In this document: in pieces, positions 36,164 to 46,176 of the stretch
Numbering within the stretch: the first letter of the stretch is position 1
Layout: every line of letters starts with the position of its first letter
Origin: Pseudanabaenaceae cyanobacterium SKYG29
GTDB lineage: Bacteria; Cyanobacteriota; Cyanobacteriia; Pseudanabaenales; Pseudanabaenaceae
Length of the DNA stretch: 64,000 nucleotides
Assembly: GCA_025055675.1 (NCBI GenBank)
Contig: JANWWT010000006.1
Coordinates: 174,730 to 238,729 of the forward strand
Direction: 5' to 3'
Translations under genes and position numbers: made by a program
The notes under the pieces: model-generated
The model's database searches: none
Seen by the model: the letters and a program-made list of their open reading frames with translations, nothing else
What the model was told of the DNA's origin: nothing

Positions 36164-36682
36164 CTAACCGGGTTCCATAAAACACTTATCACCAGCTTCC
36201 ATTGCCCATTTGTGAGGGTCTGTGGGGGAGGTTTTGGTAAATTCCACTCTGCCATCTAGGACTTGGTATGCTTCTGTGCCATTCTCATTCACCGTTAAGA
36301 TGTAGGTCGTACCCCTGACTGCCGCTGTCACACTACTAGTACAGGCTGATACACCACTGACCAGGATGCTACCCTGTTGCAATTGCACACCACATTCCCC
36401 CACCGTGAATCTTGTATTCCTGCCTAGCCTGGCAATCGCTTTGTTGTCAAAAGTCAATTCTGCCCTCGCTATGCCTGTACGTACCTGCTGATTGCGCTCT
36501 GCTACATCTCTTAACTTTGCCTGTCTTTCCTGAATGAAGACTTGATTTCCTTCCAAAATTGCCGTCACAGTTCCCCTCTTGACCGCTACCTGAGCAATCG
36601 TTTTTCCCGCTGTGACCACAAGAATAAAAGCTGAGAGAAAAATAGCTCCTGATTTTGCAGAAATAAGTGAGGGCATGGCCAT
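36164..36682 (-). CDS. FecR-domain secreted protein, N-terminal part
   Basis: A 172-residue protein with a signal peptide (about 1-30, AIFLSAFILVVTAGKTIAQ) and a FecR domain: VKRGTVTAILEGNQVFIQ, RTGIARAELTFDNKAIARLG, LQQGSILVSG and AVRGTTYILTV. It ends MEAGDKCFMEPG at a TAG, where family members usually continue. The open frame resumes at once after the stop. No sigma factor gene is adjacent, so this is a periplasmic FecR-like protein rather than a classical anti-sigma regulator. Confidence 0.75.
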   Translation of the reverse strand: MAMPSLISAKSGAIFLSAFILVVTAGKTIAQVAVKRGTVTAILEGNQVFIQERQAKLRDVAERNQQVRTGIARAELTFDNKAIARLGRNTRFTVGECGVQLQQGSILVSGVSACTSSVTAAVRGTTYILTVNENGTEAYQVLDGRVEFTKTSPTDPHKWAMEAGDKCFMEPG

Positions 36683-36844
36683 TCTTCAACTGTATGCAAA
36701 TATACTAGCAGCATTGTGCTACTGGGGAATCATGTACTTTTGTAAAACAACTGGGAAGAAAAACTAAAAAAAAGTCATTTCCTTAAACTTTCGTTATATT
36801 GTTCAACTTAACTACTCGGTTAATAATTACTAGAGGTTAACTCT

Positions 36845-38245
36845 ATGTGGGAGCTGCTATCTAACACAGTCATTTTATCGCGTCTGCAGTTTGCGATTAC
36901 GGCAATATTTCATATGTTGTGGCCCGTTCTGACCACGGGGATGGCAATCTATCTTGTAATAGTTGAGGGGTTGTGGCTGAAGACAAGAAATATCAGTTAC
37001 TATCACCACGCTCGCTTTTGGTCAAAACTGTATGTCCTCAATTTTGGCTTAGGGGTGGCTTCCGGATTGCCAATGGCATTTCAGTTTGGCTTAAACTGGG
37101 CACCTTTTTCGGAGGCAGTGGGGGATTTCTTTGGTACAGTCTTAGGTTTTGAAGGCACCATGGCTTTTATGTTAGAAGCTAGTTTTTTGGGCATTATGCT
37201 CTTTGGTTGGGAAAGGGTGCCTCCTTTAATTCATTGGTTATCGACGATGTTAGTAGCGTTCGGGGCTAATCTCTCCACATTTTGGATTTTGAGTGCCAAT
37301 TCCTGGTTGCAGACTCCCAGCGGTGGGGAATTTATCAATGGTAAGTTTGTGGTGCAAAATTATTTTGCTGCCATCGCTAGTCCCTTTATGGTCAATAGTT
37401 TTAGCCATATGTTTCTGGCGACATTTGAAACTTCTCTATTTGTCATCGGGGGAATCAGTGCCTGGTACATTTTCCAAGACCGTCACAAAGAATTTTTTGC
37501 TAAGTCACTGCAGATTGTCCTGATTTTAGCTTTGTTTGTTGCTCCCTTACAAATTTTTGTCGGGCACCTCAGTGCGGAACAAGTGTATCACTATCAGCCT
37601 GCTAAATTGGCGGCAATGGAAGCGCAATGGGAGACCATTCCTGCGGGCAGTTCCCCTGGTTGGAGTTTATTAGCTGCCCCCAACGATCGATTGCAAAAAA
37701 ATGACTGGGAGATAAAACTACCTGGTGTACTCAGCTATTTGTTAGAGTTAAAACCAACAGTTAGCCAGCCAGTATTGGGTTTGAAGAATTGGCAACCCCA
37801 GGACCGTCCCCACATGATTGGTTTAATCTATTATTCCTTCCGCATTATGATTCTCATCGGTCTTTATTTTGCGGGGTTAATGTTAGTAAGTGTGGTGGAA
37901 TGGCTGCGAGGAAAACTGACCGATCGGAAATGGTTGATGGCGGGGTGGGTAATTGCGGCACCCTTGGGCTATATCGCTGTAGAATGCGGTTGGATTGTGC
38001 GGTGTGTAGGGCGGCAGCCTTGGCTAGTTTATGGCAAAATGCGCACGGTGGAAGCTGCTTCTAACTTACCGGCTGGGGAAATCCTGTTTTCTCTAGCAGG
38101 GCTGACAGTGATGTATATAATTTTTTTGGCTGCTACCCTATTCTTTGGCAGTAAAATTATCCGTAAAGGACCTGATTTAGAATTACCTGCGCCCCGCATG
38201 GGTCGAGTAAAATTTGTCCCCGATCGTCGTCCTGCGGAAGCTTAG
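36845..38245 (+). CDS. cydA: Cytochrome bd quinol oxidase subunit I
   Basis: Haem-carrying subunit of a bd-type (cyanide-insensitive-like) quinol oxidase in the respiratory chain. The 466 residues open LSRLQFAITAIFHMLWPV with the haem b595 His, followed by GLGVASGLPMAFQFGLNW, FEGTMAFMLEASFLG and MFLATFETSLFV. The quinol loop is short, as in CIO-type enzymes, and GWIVRCVGRQPW matches the conserved end of the family (GWxxxExGRQPW, here with Cys-Val for the Glu). The ATG is preceded by GAGG. Followed by cydB after 20 nt. Confidence 0.95.
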   Translation: MWELLSNTVILSRLQFAITAIFHMLWPVLTTGMAIYLVIVEGLWLKTRNISYYHHARFWSKLYVLNFGLGVASGLPMAFQFGLNWAPFSEAVGDFFGTVLGFEGTMAFMLEASFLGIMLFGWERVPPLIHWLSTMLVAFGANLSTFWILSANSWLQTPSGGEFINGKFVVQNYFAAIASPFMVNSFSHMFLATFETSLFVIGGISAWYIFQDRHKEFFAKSLQIVLILALFVAPLQIFVGHLSAEQVYHYQPAKLAAMEAQWETIPAGSSPGWSLLAAPNDRLQKNDWEIKLPGVLSYLLELKPTVSQPVLGLKNWQPQDRPHMIGLIYYSFRIMILIGLYFAGLMLVSVVEWLRGKLTDRKWLMAGWVIAAPLGYIAVECGWIVRCVGRQPWLVYGKMRTVEAASNLPAGEILFSLAGLTVMYIIFLAATLFFGSKIIRKGPDLELPAPRMGRVKFVPDRRPAEA

Positions 38246-38265
38246 TACAGATAGGGAGGAAAACT

Positions 38266-39282
38266 ATGGAACCTCTACAACCGTTACAGGAATTTTTGCC
38301 GCAAGTTTGGTTCTTTATTTTGGGTTTGTTTCTCTTTCTATACGTCCTACTTGATGGCTTTGACCTGGGAGTCGGGATTCTCTCCCTCACTGCTTCTAGT
38401 GAAGAAAGACGGACGATTTTAATGACTAGCTTAGGCAATGTCTGGGATGCCAACGAAACTTGGTTAATTTTGATGGGTGGCTCGTTGTTTGGTGCTTTTC
38501 CCCTTGCCTACTCCACGATTTTGAATGCCCTCTATCTGCCTGCTGTGATTATGGTGGTGGGTTTAATTTTACGGGCTGTCTCCTTTGAATTCCGTGAAAA
38601 TGCAGAGAACAAAATGGTATGGAATATTGCCTTTGGTGTGGGCAGTTTCCTAGCGGCTCTAGGGCAGGGATTTGCCCTGGGGACAGTGTTTGAGGGCATC
38701 AAAGTAGATGAGGCAGGTCATTTTGCTGGGGGCATTTGGGATTGGCTGACCTGGCGATCGGTAATTGTGGCTTTGACATTAATTCAAGCTTATGTTTTGG
38801 TCGGCTCCACCTATCTCATTTTGAAGACAACAGGGGATTTACAGGAGACGCACTACAAAACTGCCACGATCGCCACTTGGACGACGTTGATCGGTGCTAT
38901 TTTTATCACTGTGAGCACTCCTGCTTTGTCGGAGCAGGCAAGGGAACATCTATTTAGTCCACCTCTGCTCTATATTTTTGAGATAATTCCCGTAGGAGGC
39001 TTGCTATTAGTTTATCTCCTATTGCGTAGTCTCAGGAGACGGGAAGAGGTCACACCCATCGTTTGGACTTTTCTGCTCTTTGCTCTGTCTTTTATTGGTC
39101 TGGGTTTTGTCATTTTTCCCAATATCATTCCCCCCAGTGTCACCATCTACGAAGCAGCAGCGGCACCTAGCTCTTTGGTGTTTATGCTCACCTTCATCGG
39201 TTTCCTGATCCCGATCTTGCTTGCCTACAACATCTATAACTACGTTGTCTTTCGTGGCAAGATTGTTGGCAGCGAATCTTAG
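38266..39282 (+). CDS. cydB: Cytochrome bd quinol oxidase subunit II
   Basis: Second membrane subunit of the bd oxidase, 338 residues with eight or nine helices. LYVLLDGFDLGVGIL and WDANETWLILMGGSLFGAFP are the CydB signatures; VIFPNIIPPSVTIYEAAAAP near the end also fits. A strong GGAGGA precedes the ATG. A rho-independent terminator follows, closing the cydAB operon. Confidence 0.95.
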   Translation: MEPLQPLQEFLPQVWFFILGLFLFLYVLLDGFDLGVGILSLTASSEERRTILMTSLGNVWDANETWLILMGGSLFGAFPLAYSTILNALYLPAVIMVVGLILRAVSFEFRENAENKMVWNIAFGVGSFLAALGQGFALGTVFEGIKVDEAGHFAGGIWDWLTWRSVIVALTLIQAYVLVGSTYLILKTTGDLQETHYKTATIATWTTLIGAIFITVSTPALSEQAREHLFSPPLLYIFEIIPVGGLLLVYLLLRSLRRREEVTPIVWTFLLFALSFIGLGFVIFPNIIPPSVTIYEAAAAPSSLVFMLTFIGFLIPILLAYNIYNYVVFRGKIVGSES

Positions 39283-39291
39283 TTTAACTAG

Positions 39292-39318
39292 GGCTAACCT
39301 GATGTGTTAGCCTTTTTT
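39292..39318 (+). terminator. Rho-independent terminator of cydAB
   Basis: GGCTAAC and GTTAGCC form a perfect 7-bp stem around a 7-nt loop, followed directly by six T. It starts 10 nt after the cydB stop. Confidence 0.85.
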
Positions 39319-39340
39319 GCATTAGCGTCAAACTAAACAG

Positions 39341-39490
39341 ATGGAACGATCGAAGTGGGTGGCAATTGTCACGGGGGTAATTTCTCTGCTTTTAGGCATA
39401 GCTTACCTAGTGCTAGTGCAAATATTGGACTGGCGGGGGGAGATGGTACCAGCACCCCTGGAGGGTTTGCTCTGGTCAGTAGTGAACTAG
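39341..39490 (+). CDS. Small single-pass membrane protein, 49 residues
   Basis: ATG at 39341 to TAG at 39490. The protein starts MERSKWVAIVTGVISLLLG with one helix (residues 6-27), then a short acidic/proline segment LDWRGEMVPAPLEG. Codon use is like the neighbours, and the sequence recalls small conserved cyanobacterial proteins, though I cannot name a family. It lies after the cydAB terminator and its end overlaps apt by 15 nt. A link to the bd oxidase (which has small subunits in other bacteria) is possible but not shown. Confidence 0.62.
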   Translation: MERSKWVAIVTGVISLLLGIAYLVLVQILDWRGEMVPAPLEGLLWSVVN

Positions 39491-39985
39491 GCTGATCACA
39501 GGGACATGGGGGTTGAGCTGGGTTCTCCCCTGCAGGGCGGTTAACTCTACCACAAAGCCATAGGCCTTGACTTTGCCTCCTGCTTTTTCCACCAAACGGG
39601 AAGTAGCGGCGGCTGTACCCCCTGTGGCAATGACATCATCAACAATCAATACTTCTGCCCCTGCTGGTAAAATATCGGACTGCATTTCTAAGCTGTCCTG
39701 TCCATACTCCAGGCTATATTCCACTTTAATCAGTTGCCCTGGCAACTTTTTAGGCTTGCGCACTGCAATAAAACCACACTCTAATTTGAGGGCAAGGGCA
39801 GCACCAATGATAAAACCCCGCGACTCGATCGCGACTACGTAATCCACAGGCGGACACTGGGCACTTAGTCGACTGACAATGGTACTCAAGCCCTGGGGGT
39901 GTGCCAAGAGAGGCATGATGTCACGGAACAAAATCCCTGGTTTGGGGAAGTCAGGAACATCTCTAATTAGTTGCTGCAAGTCCAT
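39476..39985 (-). CDS. apt: Adenine phosphoribosyltransferase
   Basis: Salvages adenine to AMP. The 169 residues from the ATG at 39985 start MDLQQLIRDVPDFPKPGI with FRDIMPLL; the PRPP-binding motif is VLIVDDVIATGGTAAA, and VAIESRGFIIGAALAL precedes it. A longer open frame upstream enters purM and has no family similarity, so I reject it. It follows purM by 8 nt, giving a purine pair. Confidence 0.95.
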   Translation of the reverse strand: MDLQQLIRDVPDFPKPGILFRDIMPLLAHPQGLSTIVSRLSAQCPPVDYVVAIESRGFIIGAALALKLECGFIAVRKPKKLPGQLIKVEYSLEYGQDSLEMQSDILPAGAEVLIVDDVIATGGTAAATSRLVEKAGGKVKAYGFVVELTALQGRTQLNPHVPVISLVHY

Positions 39986-39993
39986 AGGGTGGG

Positions 39994-41007
39994 CTAGTAA
40001 AGGTTCTCGATTGTGCCATTGCCTGATACAACTTGACCAATCCCATAGCATTCTACCCCTTTTTGCCGAAACCACTCTAGGTAGTCTAGGGTAGGAACTA
40101 CCACTGCCATGCCAATCCCCATGTTGAAGGTGTTAAACATATCGGCAGTAGGAATTTGTCCGACTGCCTGCAGCCAGCGAAAGAGAGGAGGAATGTCCCA
40201 GGGGACGATGTTAACAGCGCAGTGGGGGGGTAAGCAGCGGGGTAAGTTTTCTGGTATGCCACCCCCCGTGATGTGGGCTAACCCATGTATCTTTACGCCC
40301 GATCGCAGCGCCTCTAAAATTATAGAGACATAAATCCGCGTAGGGGTCAGACACCATTCCCCGATCGTTTTTTCTCTGCCTAATTCCGGGAGACGGTCGT
40401 GCCAACTCCAGCCCTGGTCCGCTATGACGCGCCGAATCAAACTAAAGCCGTTGCTATGGAAACCAGAACTGGCTAAACCAATCACATAGTCGCCGATTTG
40501 TACTCGATCGGGGGTGATCATTTCTGCTTTCTCCACAATCCCCACACAAAATCCTGCTACATCGTATTCCCCTGCTTGGTAAAAGCCAGGCATTTCCGCC
40601 GTTTCCCCGCCAATTAGGGCACAACCCGCCTCTCTACAACCCGCGACAATTCCCTCTATTACTGCTTGCAGTTGGTCAGGCTCTAGTTTGCCCGTTGCTA
40701 AATAGTCTAAAAAGAAAAGTGGCTCCGCCCCTGTTGTCAGCACATCATTGACACACATGGCAACCAAGTCAATCCCGATCGTGGTGTGGCAATTAAGGGC
40801 TTGGGCAATTTTGAGCTTTGTCCCTACCCCATCCGTGCCCGCTACTAACACCGGCTCCCGATAACCGGACGGCAGAGCAAACAGACCACCAAACCCGCCA
40901 ATACCCCCTATAACCCCTGGGCGATGGGTACTGTGGACTAAATCCCTGATACGCTGGACAAACTCCCTGCCCGCCTCTACATCTACCCCCGCTGTTTTGT
41001 AGTCCAA
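39994..41007 (-). CDS. purM: Phosphoribosylformylglycinamidine cyclo-ligase (AIR synthetase)
   Basis: Fifth step of purine synthesis, ATP-dependent ring closure to AIR. The 337 residues include [58 protein letters not shown] and [13 protein letters not shown], all PurM signatures. The start codon is TTG, 3 nt after the ctp stop. apt follows in the same direction. Confidence 0.96.
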   Translation of the reverse strand: MDYKTAGVDVEAGREFVQRIRDLVHSTHRPGVIGGIGGFGGLFALPSGYREPVLVAGTDGVGTKLKIAQALNCHTTIGIDLVAMCVNDVLTTGAEPLFFLDYLATGKLEPDQLQAVIEGIVAGCREAGCALIGGETAEMPGFYQAGEYDVAGFCVGIVEKAEMITPDRVQIGDYVIGLASSGFHSNGFSLIRRVIADQGWSWHDRLPELGREKTIGEWCLTPTRIYVSIILEALRSGVKIHGLAHITGGGIPENLPRCLPPHCAVNIVPWDIPPLFRWLQAVGQIPTADMFNTFNMGIGMAVVVPTLDYLEWFRQKGVECYGIGQVVSGNGTIENLY

Positions 41008-41010
41008 GGG

Positions 41011-42291
41011 CTAACTCCCCGCTGCCACCTCAGCTTTAGCCACCTGTTGCTTGAGTACATCTAGGGCTTTGACAAATTGGGGGTCATCCTCTGTACCTAA
41101 CTTATCCTGGTTTTTCGCCAGGGTTTCCCTCTGCTTGGGGGTAAGTTCGACAATCACATCTGGCTTGATGCCCGATCGGTTGATGTCCGTGCCATTGGGT
41201 GTCAGGTATTTGGCGACCGTCACTGCCAGACCAGAACCATCCGACAGGGAATGGACAGACTGTACTAAACCCTTGCCAAAGGTCTTTGTCCCCACAATCA
41301 CTGCTCGCTTGTTGTCCTGTAATGCCCCCGCCAAAATTTCACTGGCACTGGCAGAACCCCCATCCACCAGAACCACTAGGGGCTTATCGGTCATAGCTTG
41401 GCGATTAGCGGTTAATCGCTCACTCTCTCCCTTGCGGTCAACCGTAGACACGATCGTGGCATTTTCCATCCACATCCTGGCAATTTCGGCACTGGCATAG
41501 AGCAGTCCCCCTGGGTTGGCACGGAGGTCTAGGATAAAGCCCTTTACCTGTGCGTCAAGGTGAGAACGAATAGCTTTGCGCATGTCATTGGGAGCATTGG
41601 CATTGAACTGAGTGAGACGGATGTAGCCCACTTTGCCAAATTCTGTCTGTTGCACAGTAGAGCGTACAGCGTGGAGTTCTATCTTTTCGCGGCGGATTTC
41701 TACCTCAAACTTATTGCCCCCCCGCTGGATGCCCAATTTTACCTTTGTCCCCTGGGGTCCGCGAATTAGGTTGACAGCTTCGTTGATGTCCATCCCCTCT
41801 GTGCTTCTGCCGTTGATGGTGATAATTTCATCCTTGGCAAGAATACCCGCCCGCGCTGCTGGGGAATCTTCGATGGGGGAAATTACTGTTAATTTTTTAG
41901 TCTCTTCGTCAATGCCCAGAGTTAAGCCTACCCCCGTTAATTCCCCCGATGTATCGATCTTCATACTCTTGAACTGATCGGGGTCAAGGAAGCGGGTATA
42001 GGGGTCATTCAGGGACTGCAGCATCTCCCGCACAGCGCGGTAGGCATCGGCTTTGGAGGCATAGTCGCGGCTGAGGTACTTACGGCGAGTCTCCTGCCAA
42101 TCCACTTTGTTGAAGGTACCATCCACGTAGTCCCGATTGATAATTTGCCATACCTCATCAACTAATTCCTTGGGACTATTGCGGAAGGCTGCCCCTGCTA
42201 CCTGGTAACCTGCCATTGCCAACCCCGCTATCAAAGTAGCTGTGGAGCCAAGAATCAGTCCGCGCTTTACCATAACCAAAACCTGTGCCAT
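41011..42291 (-). CDS. ctp: Carboxyl-terminal processing protease (S41 family)
   Basis: Secreted or membrane-anchored tail-specific protease of 426 residues. It has an N-terminal signal segment (about 8-35, GLILGSTATLIAGLAMAGY), a tsp N-terminal region, a PDZ domain (about 120-200, GVGLTLGIDEETKKLTVISP) and the peptidase core with Ser in VDGGSASASEILAGAL and Lys in TKTFGKGLVQS. Cyanobacteria have several Ctp proteins; CtpA matures D1. Which paralogue this is cannot be told from sequence alone. Confidence 0.92.
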   Translation of the reverse strand: MAQVLVMVKRGLILGSTATLIAGLAMAGYQVAGAAFRNSPKELVDEVWQIINRDYVDGTFNKVDWQETRRKYLSRDYASKADAYRAVREMLQSLNDPYTRFLDPDQFKSMKIDTSGELTGVGLTLGIDEETKKLTVISPIEDSPAARAGILAKDEIITINGRSTEGMDINEAVNLIRGPQGTKVKLGIQRGGNKFEVEIRREKIELHAVRSTVQQTEFGKVGYIRLTQFNANAPNDMRKAIRSHLDAQVKGFILDLRANPGGLLYASAEIARMWMENATIVSTVDRKGESERLTANRQAMTDKPLVVLVDGGSASASEILAGALQDNKRAVIVGTKTFGKGLVQSVHSLSDGSGLAVTVAKYLTPNGTDINRSGIKPDVIVELTPKQRETLAKNQDKLGTEDDPQFVKALDVLKQQVAKAEVAAGS

Positions 42292-42392
42292 GCTTCTACT
42301 GCCTTAATTTAGCACAACTGATCCCGGGGAATAGTGTCCCTCCTCACAATGGCAACTGTCACTGCTATGACTTAAAAAATCTTAACACAACC

Positions 42393-42881
42393 CTAGCGGT
42401 AATTAGTAAATTGCAGCGCCACGGGAAAATCCTGGGTCTTGAGGAACTGAATCACGCTTTGCAGGTCGTCTTTAGATTTGGAGCTAACGCGTAGGGCATC
42501 CCCCTGGATGGTCACCTGCACTTTGAATTGGTCGCGGATCAGCTTACTAATTTTTTTCGCTAGTTCCTGCTCAATCCCCTGTTTTAGTTTGATCTGTTGG
42601 CGGACGCGATTACCGCTGGCACTTTCTATAGGGCCATAGTCAAATATTTTGAGTGACAGACCCCGTTTAACTGCTCTGGTCTGTAAAATATCCACAACCG
42701 AGTTAAGGGTAAGTTCGCTGGCCGTATTGATAGTGAGATGGTCTGCTTCTAACTCGATCGTTGTATTGGTATCTTTCAAATCAAAGCGGGTATTGACTTC
42801 ACGGCGGGTTTGGTCCAGGGCATTGACTAGTTCCTGGCGGTCGAACTCGCTGACTATGTCGAAGGAGTAGGTGGCAGCCAT
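42393..42881 (-). CDS. yajQ: YajQ-family nucleotide-binding protein
   Basis: Small cytoplasmic protein of 162 residues with two ferredoxin-like folds; [20 protein letters not shown] and [14 protein letters not shown] are the family opening, and [19 protein letters not shown] a later signature. Some members bind cyclic di-GMP. Complete; ddl lies 17 nt upstream on the same strand. Confidence 0.92.
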   Translation of the reverse strand: MAATYSFDIVSEFDRQELVNALDQTRREVNTRFDLKDTNTTIELEADHLTINTASELTLNSVVDILQTRAVKRGLSLKIFDYGPIESASGNRVRQQIKLKQGIEQELAKKISKLIRDQFKVQVTIQGDALRVSSKSKDDLQSVIQFLKTQDFPVALQFTNYR

Positions 42882-42898
42882 AGCAGTCGGTAGGCAAT

Positions 42899-43924
42899 TC
42901 AGCGTTTGATTTTAGCATACTCCTCTTGGGCTAATTCCACTAGGCGAGCACAGAGGGCTGTAAAGCTCAAGCCCTGGGCTGACCACAGTTTGGGGTACAT
43001 ACTAGTTTGGGTAAACCCAGGCATCGTGTTGATCTCGTTGAGCAAGACCGTAGCAGCAGCTTCCACATAGAAGAAGTCGACCCGGGCAAGTCCCCGCGCC
43101 CCGATCGTTTGGAAGGCTTTGAGGGAGAGTTCCTGGACAATTTCTACTACTGCCTGGGGCAGGGCAGCGGGGATGATTAGATCGGCTTTGCCGGGGGTAT
43201 ATTTGGTGTCGTAGTCGTAGAAGTCGCTACTATAGGTAATTTCCCCCACAGGGGAAGCCAGAGGCTGGTCGTTGCCTAACACGGCGCATTCTATTTCCCT
43301 GGCTATTACTCCCTGTTCAATCAGAAAACGATTGTCGTATTGCAAAGCAAGCTCAACAGCCGCCACTAATTCTGCCCGGTTCCTCACCTTGGAAATACCA
43401 ACGGAAGACCCCATGTTGGAGGGCTTGACAAAACAGGGATATTGCAATTCCAGTTCTACCTTTTCCTGCCACAGGGTGGGTTGTCTATACCATTGATAGC
43501 GATTACAGGCGAGGTAATTGACCTGGGGAATGCCTGCTCTGGCAAATAGCGATTTCATGACAATTTTATCCATGCCGATCGCTGAGGCTAACACACCACT
43601 CCCGACAAAGGGCTTTTGCATTAAAGTTAATAACCCCTGTACCGTACCATCTTCCCCATTGGGTCCGTGTAGGACGGGAAACCAGATGTCTACGGCTTTT
43701 ATCTCTTCTGGCAGACAGAACTGGTCGAGGGAAGAAAGCAAAGTAAAGTTATCTTCGTACAAAACGGCGGCGGATTCCCTGGGGTGGTGCCAAAAACCAC
43801 AACGATCGATGTAGAAAGGCAATACTTTATACTCAGGCAGGCCAGAGGCAATTGCCCGTGCAGAAGCAATGGAAATGTCATGTTCACCAGACTTACCACC
43901 GAAAATTAATCCTACCGTTTGCAC
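42899..43924 (-). CDS. ddl: D-alanine--D-alanine ligase
   Basis: ATP-grasp ligase that makes the D-Ala-D-Ala end of peptidoglycan precursors. The open frame reaches a GTG at 43960, but the GTG at 43924 gives the normal N-terminus ([20 protein letters not shown]) and has a strong GAGGGGG (43931-43937) at 6 nt, so I choose it (341 residues). Further motifs are [37 protein letters not shown] and ARVDFF ... EINTMPGFT. It is divergent from rnz. Confidence 0.95.
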   Translation of the reverse strand: MQTVGLIFGGKSGEHDISIASARAIASGLPEYKVLPFYIDRCGFWHHPRESAAVLYEDNFTLLSSLDQFCLPEEIKAVDIWFPVLHGPNGEDGTVQGLLTLMQKPFVGSGVLASAIGMDKIVMKSLFARAGIPQVNYLACNRYQWYRQPTLWQEKVELELQYPCFVKPSNMGSSVGISKVRNRAELVAAVELALQYDNRFLIEQGVIAREIECAVLGNDQPLASPVGEITYSSDFYDYDTKYTPGKADLIIPAALPQAVVEIVQELSLKAFQTIGARGLARVDFFYVEAAATVLLNEINTMPGFTQTSMYPKLWSAQGLSFTALCARLVELAQEEYAKIKR

Positions 43925-43980
43925 AAGATTCCCCCTCGCATTGGAAGGCAATCTTAACACCTAAGACCTAAAATAGCTCC

Positions 43981-44901
43981 ATGGAAATTACGTTTTTAGG
44001 CACTAGTTCTGGCGTTCCCACCCGCACTCGCAATGTCTCCAGCGTGGCAATTAAGCTGACGCAACGATCGGAGGTATGGCTCCTAGACTGCGGCGAGGCT
44101 ACCCAACACCAAATTATGCGCAGTGAGGTGCGCCTTAGTCAGCTCACTAAGATTTTTATCACCCATCTGCACGGCGATCACATTTTCGGCATCCCTGGTT
44201 TATTAGCTACCTGTGGCTTGGCGGGTACAGTCAAACACATCGACCTTTATGGTCCCCCTGGTCTAGCCGGTTTTGTCGATGCTTGCCTCAAATACAGTGA
44301 AACAAAGCTGAATTATACGATTGCCGTCCATCGCGTCAAGCCTGGTTTGGTGACAGAGGATGCTGACTTTGCTGTGTTTTGTGCCCCCCTCAAGCACCGT
44401 GTCCCTGCCTATGGCTACCGTATCGTGGAAAAAGACCGCCCTGGCACCTTCGACGTGGATAAAGCCAAAGCCCTGGGCATACCCCCCGGTCCCCTCTACG
44501 GCAAGCTAAAGCAGGGGGAAACGATCGTGCTACCCGACGGTAGGACTTTTGTGGGGAAAGACTTTGTCGGACCGCCCAAGGTAGGGAAAAAAGTAGTCTA
44601 TTGTACAGACACGATTTACTGTGATAGTGCTGTAGACCTGGCGCAGCAAGCGGATGTGTTGATCCATGAAGCTACCTTTGCCCATGCAGATGCTGATATG
44701 GCATACCAAAGATTGCATTCCACTAGTACGATGGCAGCTCAGGTTGCCCTCGGTGCCCAGGTCAAAAAATTGGTGATCACCCACTTCAGTCCCCGCTATG
44801 CCCCCGGCAACAGTATTTTATTGGAGGATTTGCTCAACGAAGCCCGCCTAATTTTCCCCGAAACGTACCTCGCCCAGGATTTTCTTACCCTAGAAGTTTA
44901 A
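43981..44901 (+). CDS. rnz: Ribonuclease Z
   Basis: Metallo-beta-lactamase-fold endonuclease that matures tRNA 3' ends. The 306 residues begin [18 protein letters not shown]; the zinc motif is [13 protein letters not shown], with later ligands in [18 protein letters not shown] and [10 protein letters not shown]. Complete. It overlaps the convergent flavoprotein gene by 12 nt. Confidence 0.95.
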   Translation: MEITFLGTSSGVPTRTRNVSSVAIKLTQRSEVWLLDCGEATQHQIMRSEVRLSQLTKIFITHLHGDHIFGIPGLLATCGLAGTVKHIDLYGPPGLAGFVDACLKYSETKLNYTIAVHRVKPGLVTEDADFAVFCAPLKHRVPAYGYRIVEKDRPGTFDVDKAKALGIPPGPLYGKLKQGETIVLPDGRTFVGKDFVGPPKVGKKVVYCTDTIYCDSAVDLAQQADVLIHEATFAHADADMAYQRLHSTSTMAAQVALGAQVKKLVITHFSPRYAPGNSILLEDLLNEARLIFPETYLAQDFLTLEV

Positions 44902-46122
44902 CCATCTGCGCCAAGCTAACCAGCGGAGCCGCTGCAGTTTCTCCCCTGGTGTTTGTTGTCTATATGCTACCTGTTGGGCAATTTCTGTGAGTAGACTGGG
45001 GATTTCCCAGCGATATTGGCTGAGTTGGGTCAGTCGCAAACCCCATTTCATGACTAGACCGATCGTTTCGATCACCTCGGCGGCTTTGTCACTGAGGAGA
45101 TGGGCACCGACAATTTTGCCATTGGCTAAGCAGACCAGTTTACACAATCCTTGGGGTAGGAGGGGATACCGCCACACCCGTACACTTTTGCCGTAACGCC
45201 GTCGGGCTTGTAACTCCGTCATGCCAATGCTGGCAACCCCTGGCTCCGTGTTAACCACCGTAGGCACGACGGGTACCGCACTTCTTCCCCAATTAAACCA
45301 CAGTATCTGTCGCAAAAGGGAGGGAATCTCCGCTGCCTGCTGACAGACAAATACTCTGGGGTTAGTAGTTTGACCCCACTCATTATGCACAATCATCCCC
45401 TCTACTACCTTCACTCGCGCTGCCCACAAATTCAGGGATGCCAAGTAATCCTCCATCACCAGCGGTAGGTAGAGACTGTGACAGATAATACCCTGTTCAC
45501 TTGTCCAGAGTTTAATTCTGCCATCGGGTAACATGTCCACCGCTGACGGGGTAGTCATTGTCAAAACATCAATCCCATCAATTTCCAACTTAGTCTGCAA
45601 TAACCGACTCACTTCACTGTCTACTTGGGGCAAAAGCTGCTGTGCCACTAATAAAGTCACTTTGGTGCCTGCGCGGCAGAGACTCTGGGCGATCGTGCAG
45701 CTAAGGGCATCTTCCCCCAAAATGGCAATACTGGTGGGAATTCGCTCAATCTTGAAAAAATCCTCACTGGTGACATAGGGCACAGCCGCTAACCCATGAA
45801 TTTTGATCGGCGGGCGCTGGGGGGGAATCGCCAAGACAAACAACCGTGCCCCTAGGGTCCTGCCCTGGGATACAAACGTCTGCCGCCCGCTGAAATAGCC
45901 ACCCCCCATCAGCACATCCACCCCCAGTAGGGATAAGGACTCTAGCCAGTTGCCCAACCGATCGGTCTGGTAGGTCGCCATCGTCATCAGGCGGGTAGAG
46001 GGGACAAAAGCTACCCTTGCCTGGGCTTGCACTGCTGCTTCCGCTAATAAGTAGGAAGGAATACCCCCGCCAATTACCACGAGATCATAGTCCAAATAGG
46101 GGGCATTTCTTTCCGCTGACAT
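44890..46122 (-). CDS. Pyridine nucleotide-disulfide oxidoreductase-like flavoprotein without the redox disulfide
   Basis: A 410-residue protein related to dihydrolipoamide dehydrogenase/mercuric reductase. The FAD motif is [17 protein letters not shown]; the central NAD(P) fold is [20 protein letters not shown]; the C-terminal dimerisation domain is recognisable ([31 protein letters not shown]). The CxxxxC disulfide expected after the first motif is absent ([14 protein letters not shown]). So it cannot do classical disulfide chemistry; electron transfer, or a structural role, is possible. Overlaps rnz at its 3' end. Confidence 0.75.
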   Translation of the reverse strand: MSAERNAPYLDYDLVVIGGGIPSYLLAEAAVQAQARVAFVPSTRLMTMATYQTDRLGNWLESLSLLGVDVLMGGGYFSGRQTFVSQGRTLGARLFVLAIPPQRPPIKIHGLAAVPYVTSEDFFKIERIPTSIAILGEDALSCTIAQSLCRAGTKVTLLVAQQLLPQVDSEVSRLLQTKLEIDGIDVLTMTTPSAVDMLPDGRIKLWTSEQGIICHSLYLPLVMEDYLASLNLWAARVKVVEGMIVHNEWGQTTNPRVFVCQQAAEIPSLLRQILWFNWGRSAVPVVPTVVNTEPGVASIGMTELQARRRYGKSVRVWRYPLLPQGLCKLVCLANGKIVGAHLLSDKAAEVIETIGLVMKWGLRLTQLSQYRWEIPSLLTEIAQQVAYRQQTPGEKLQRLRWLAWRRWLNF

Positions 46123-46176
46123 ATTTACAATACTTTACAAAATTTCCACAATAACGATAACCGACAGAGAAAGATT

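Noticed and set aside
39986..40075. N-terminal extension of apt.
   Set aside because: It lies in the end of purM and has no family similarity; the ATG at 39985 gives the normal Apt start.
42340..42375. Possible Yfr1-type small RNA, because CTCCTCACA occurs between ctp and yajQ.
   Set aside because: The full Yfr1 core is not matched, there is no flanking stem on the 5' side and no terminator hairpin after it.
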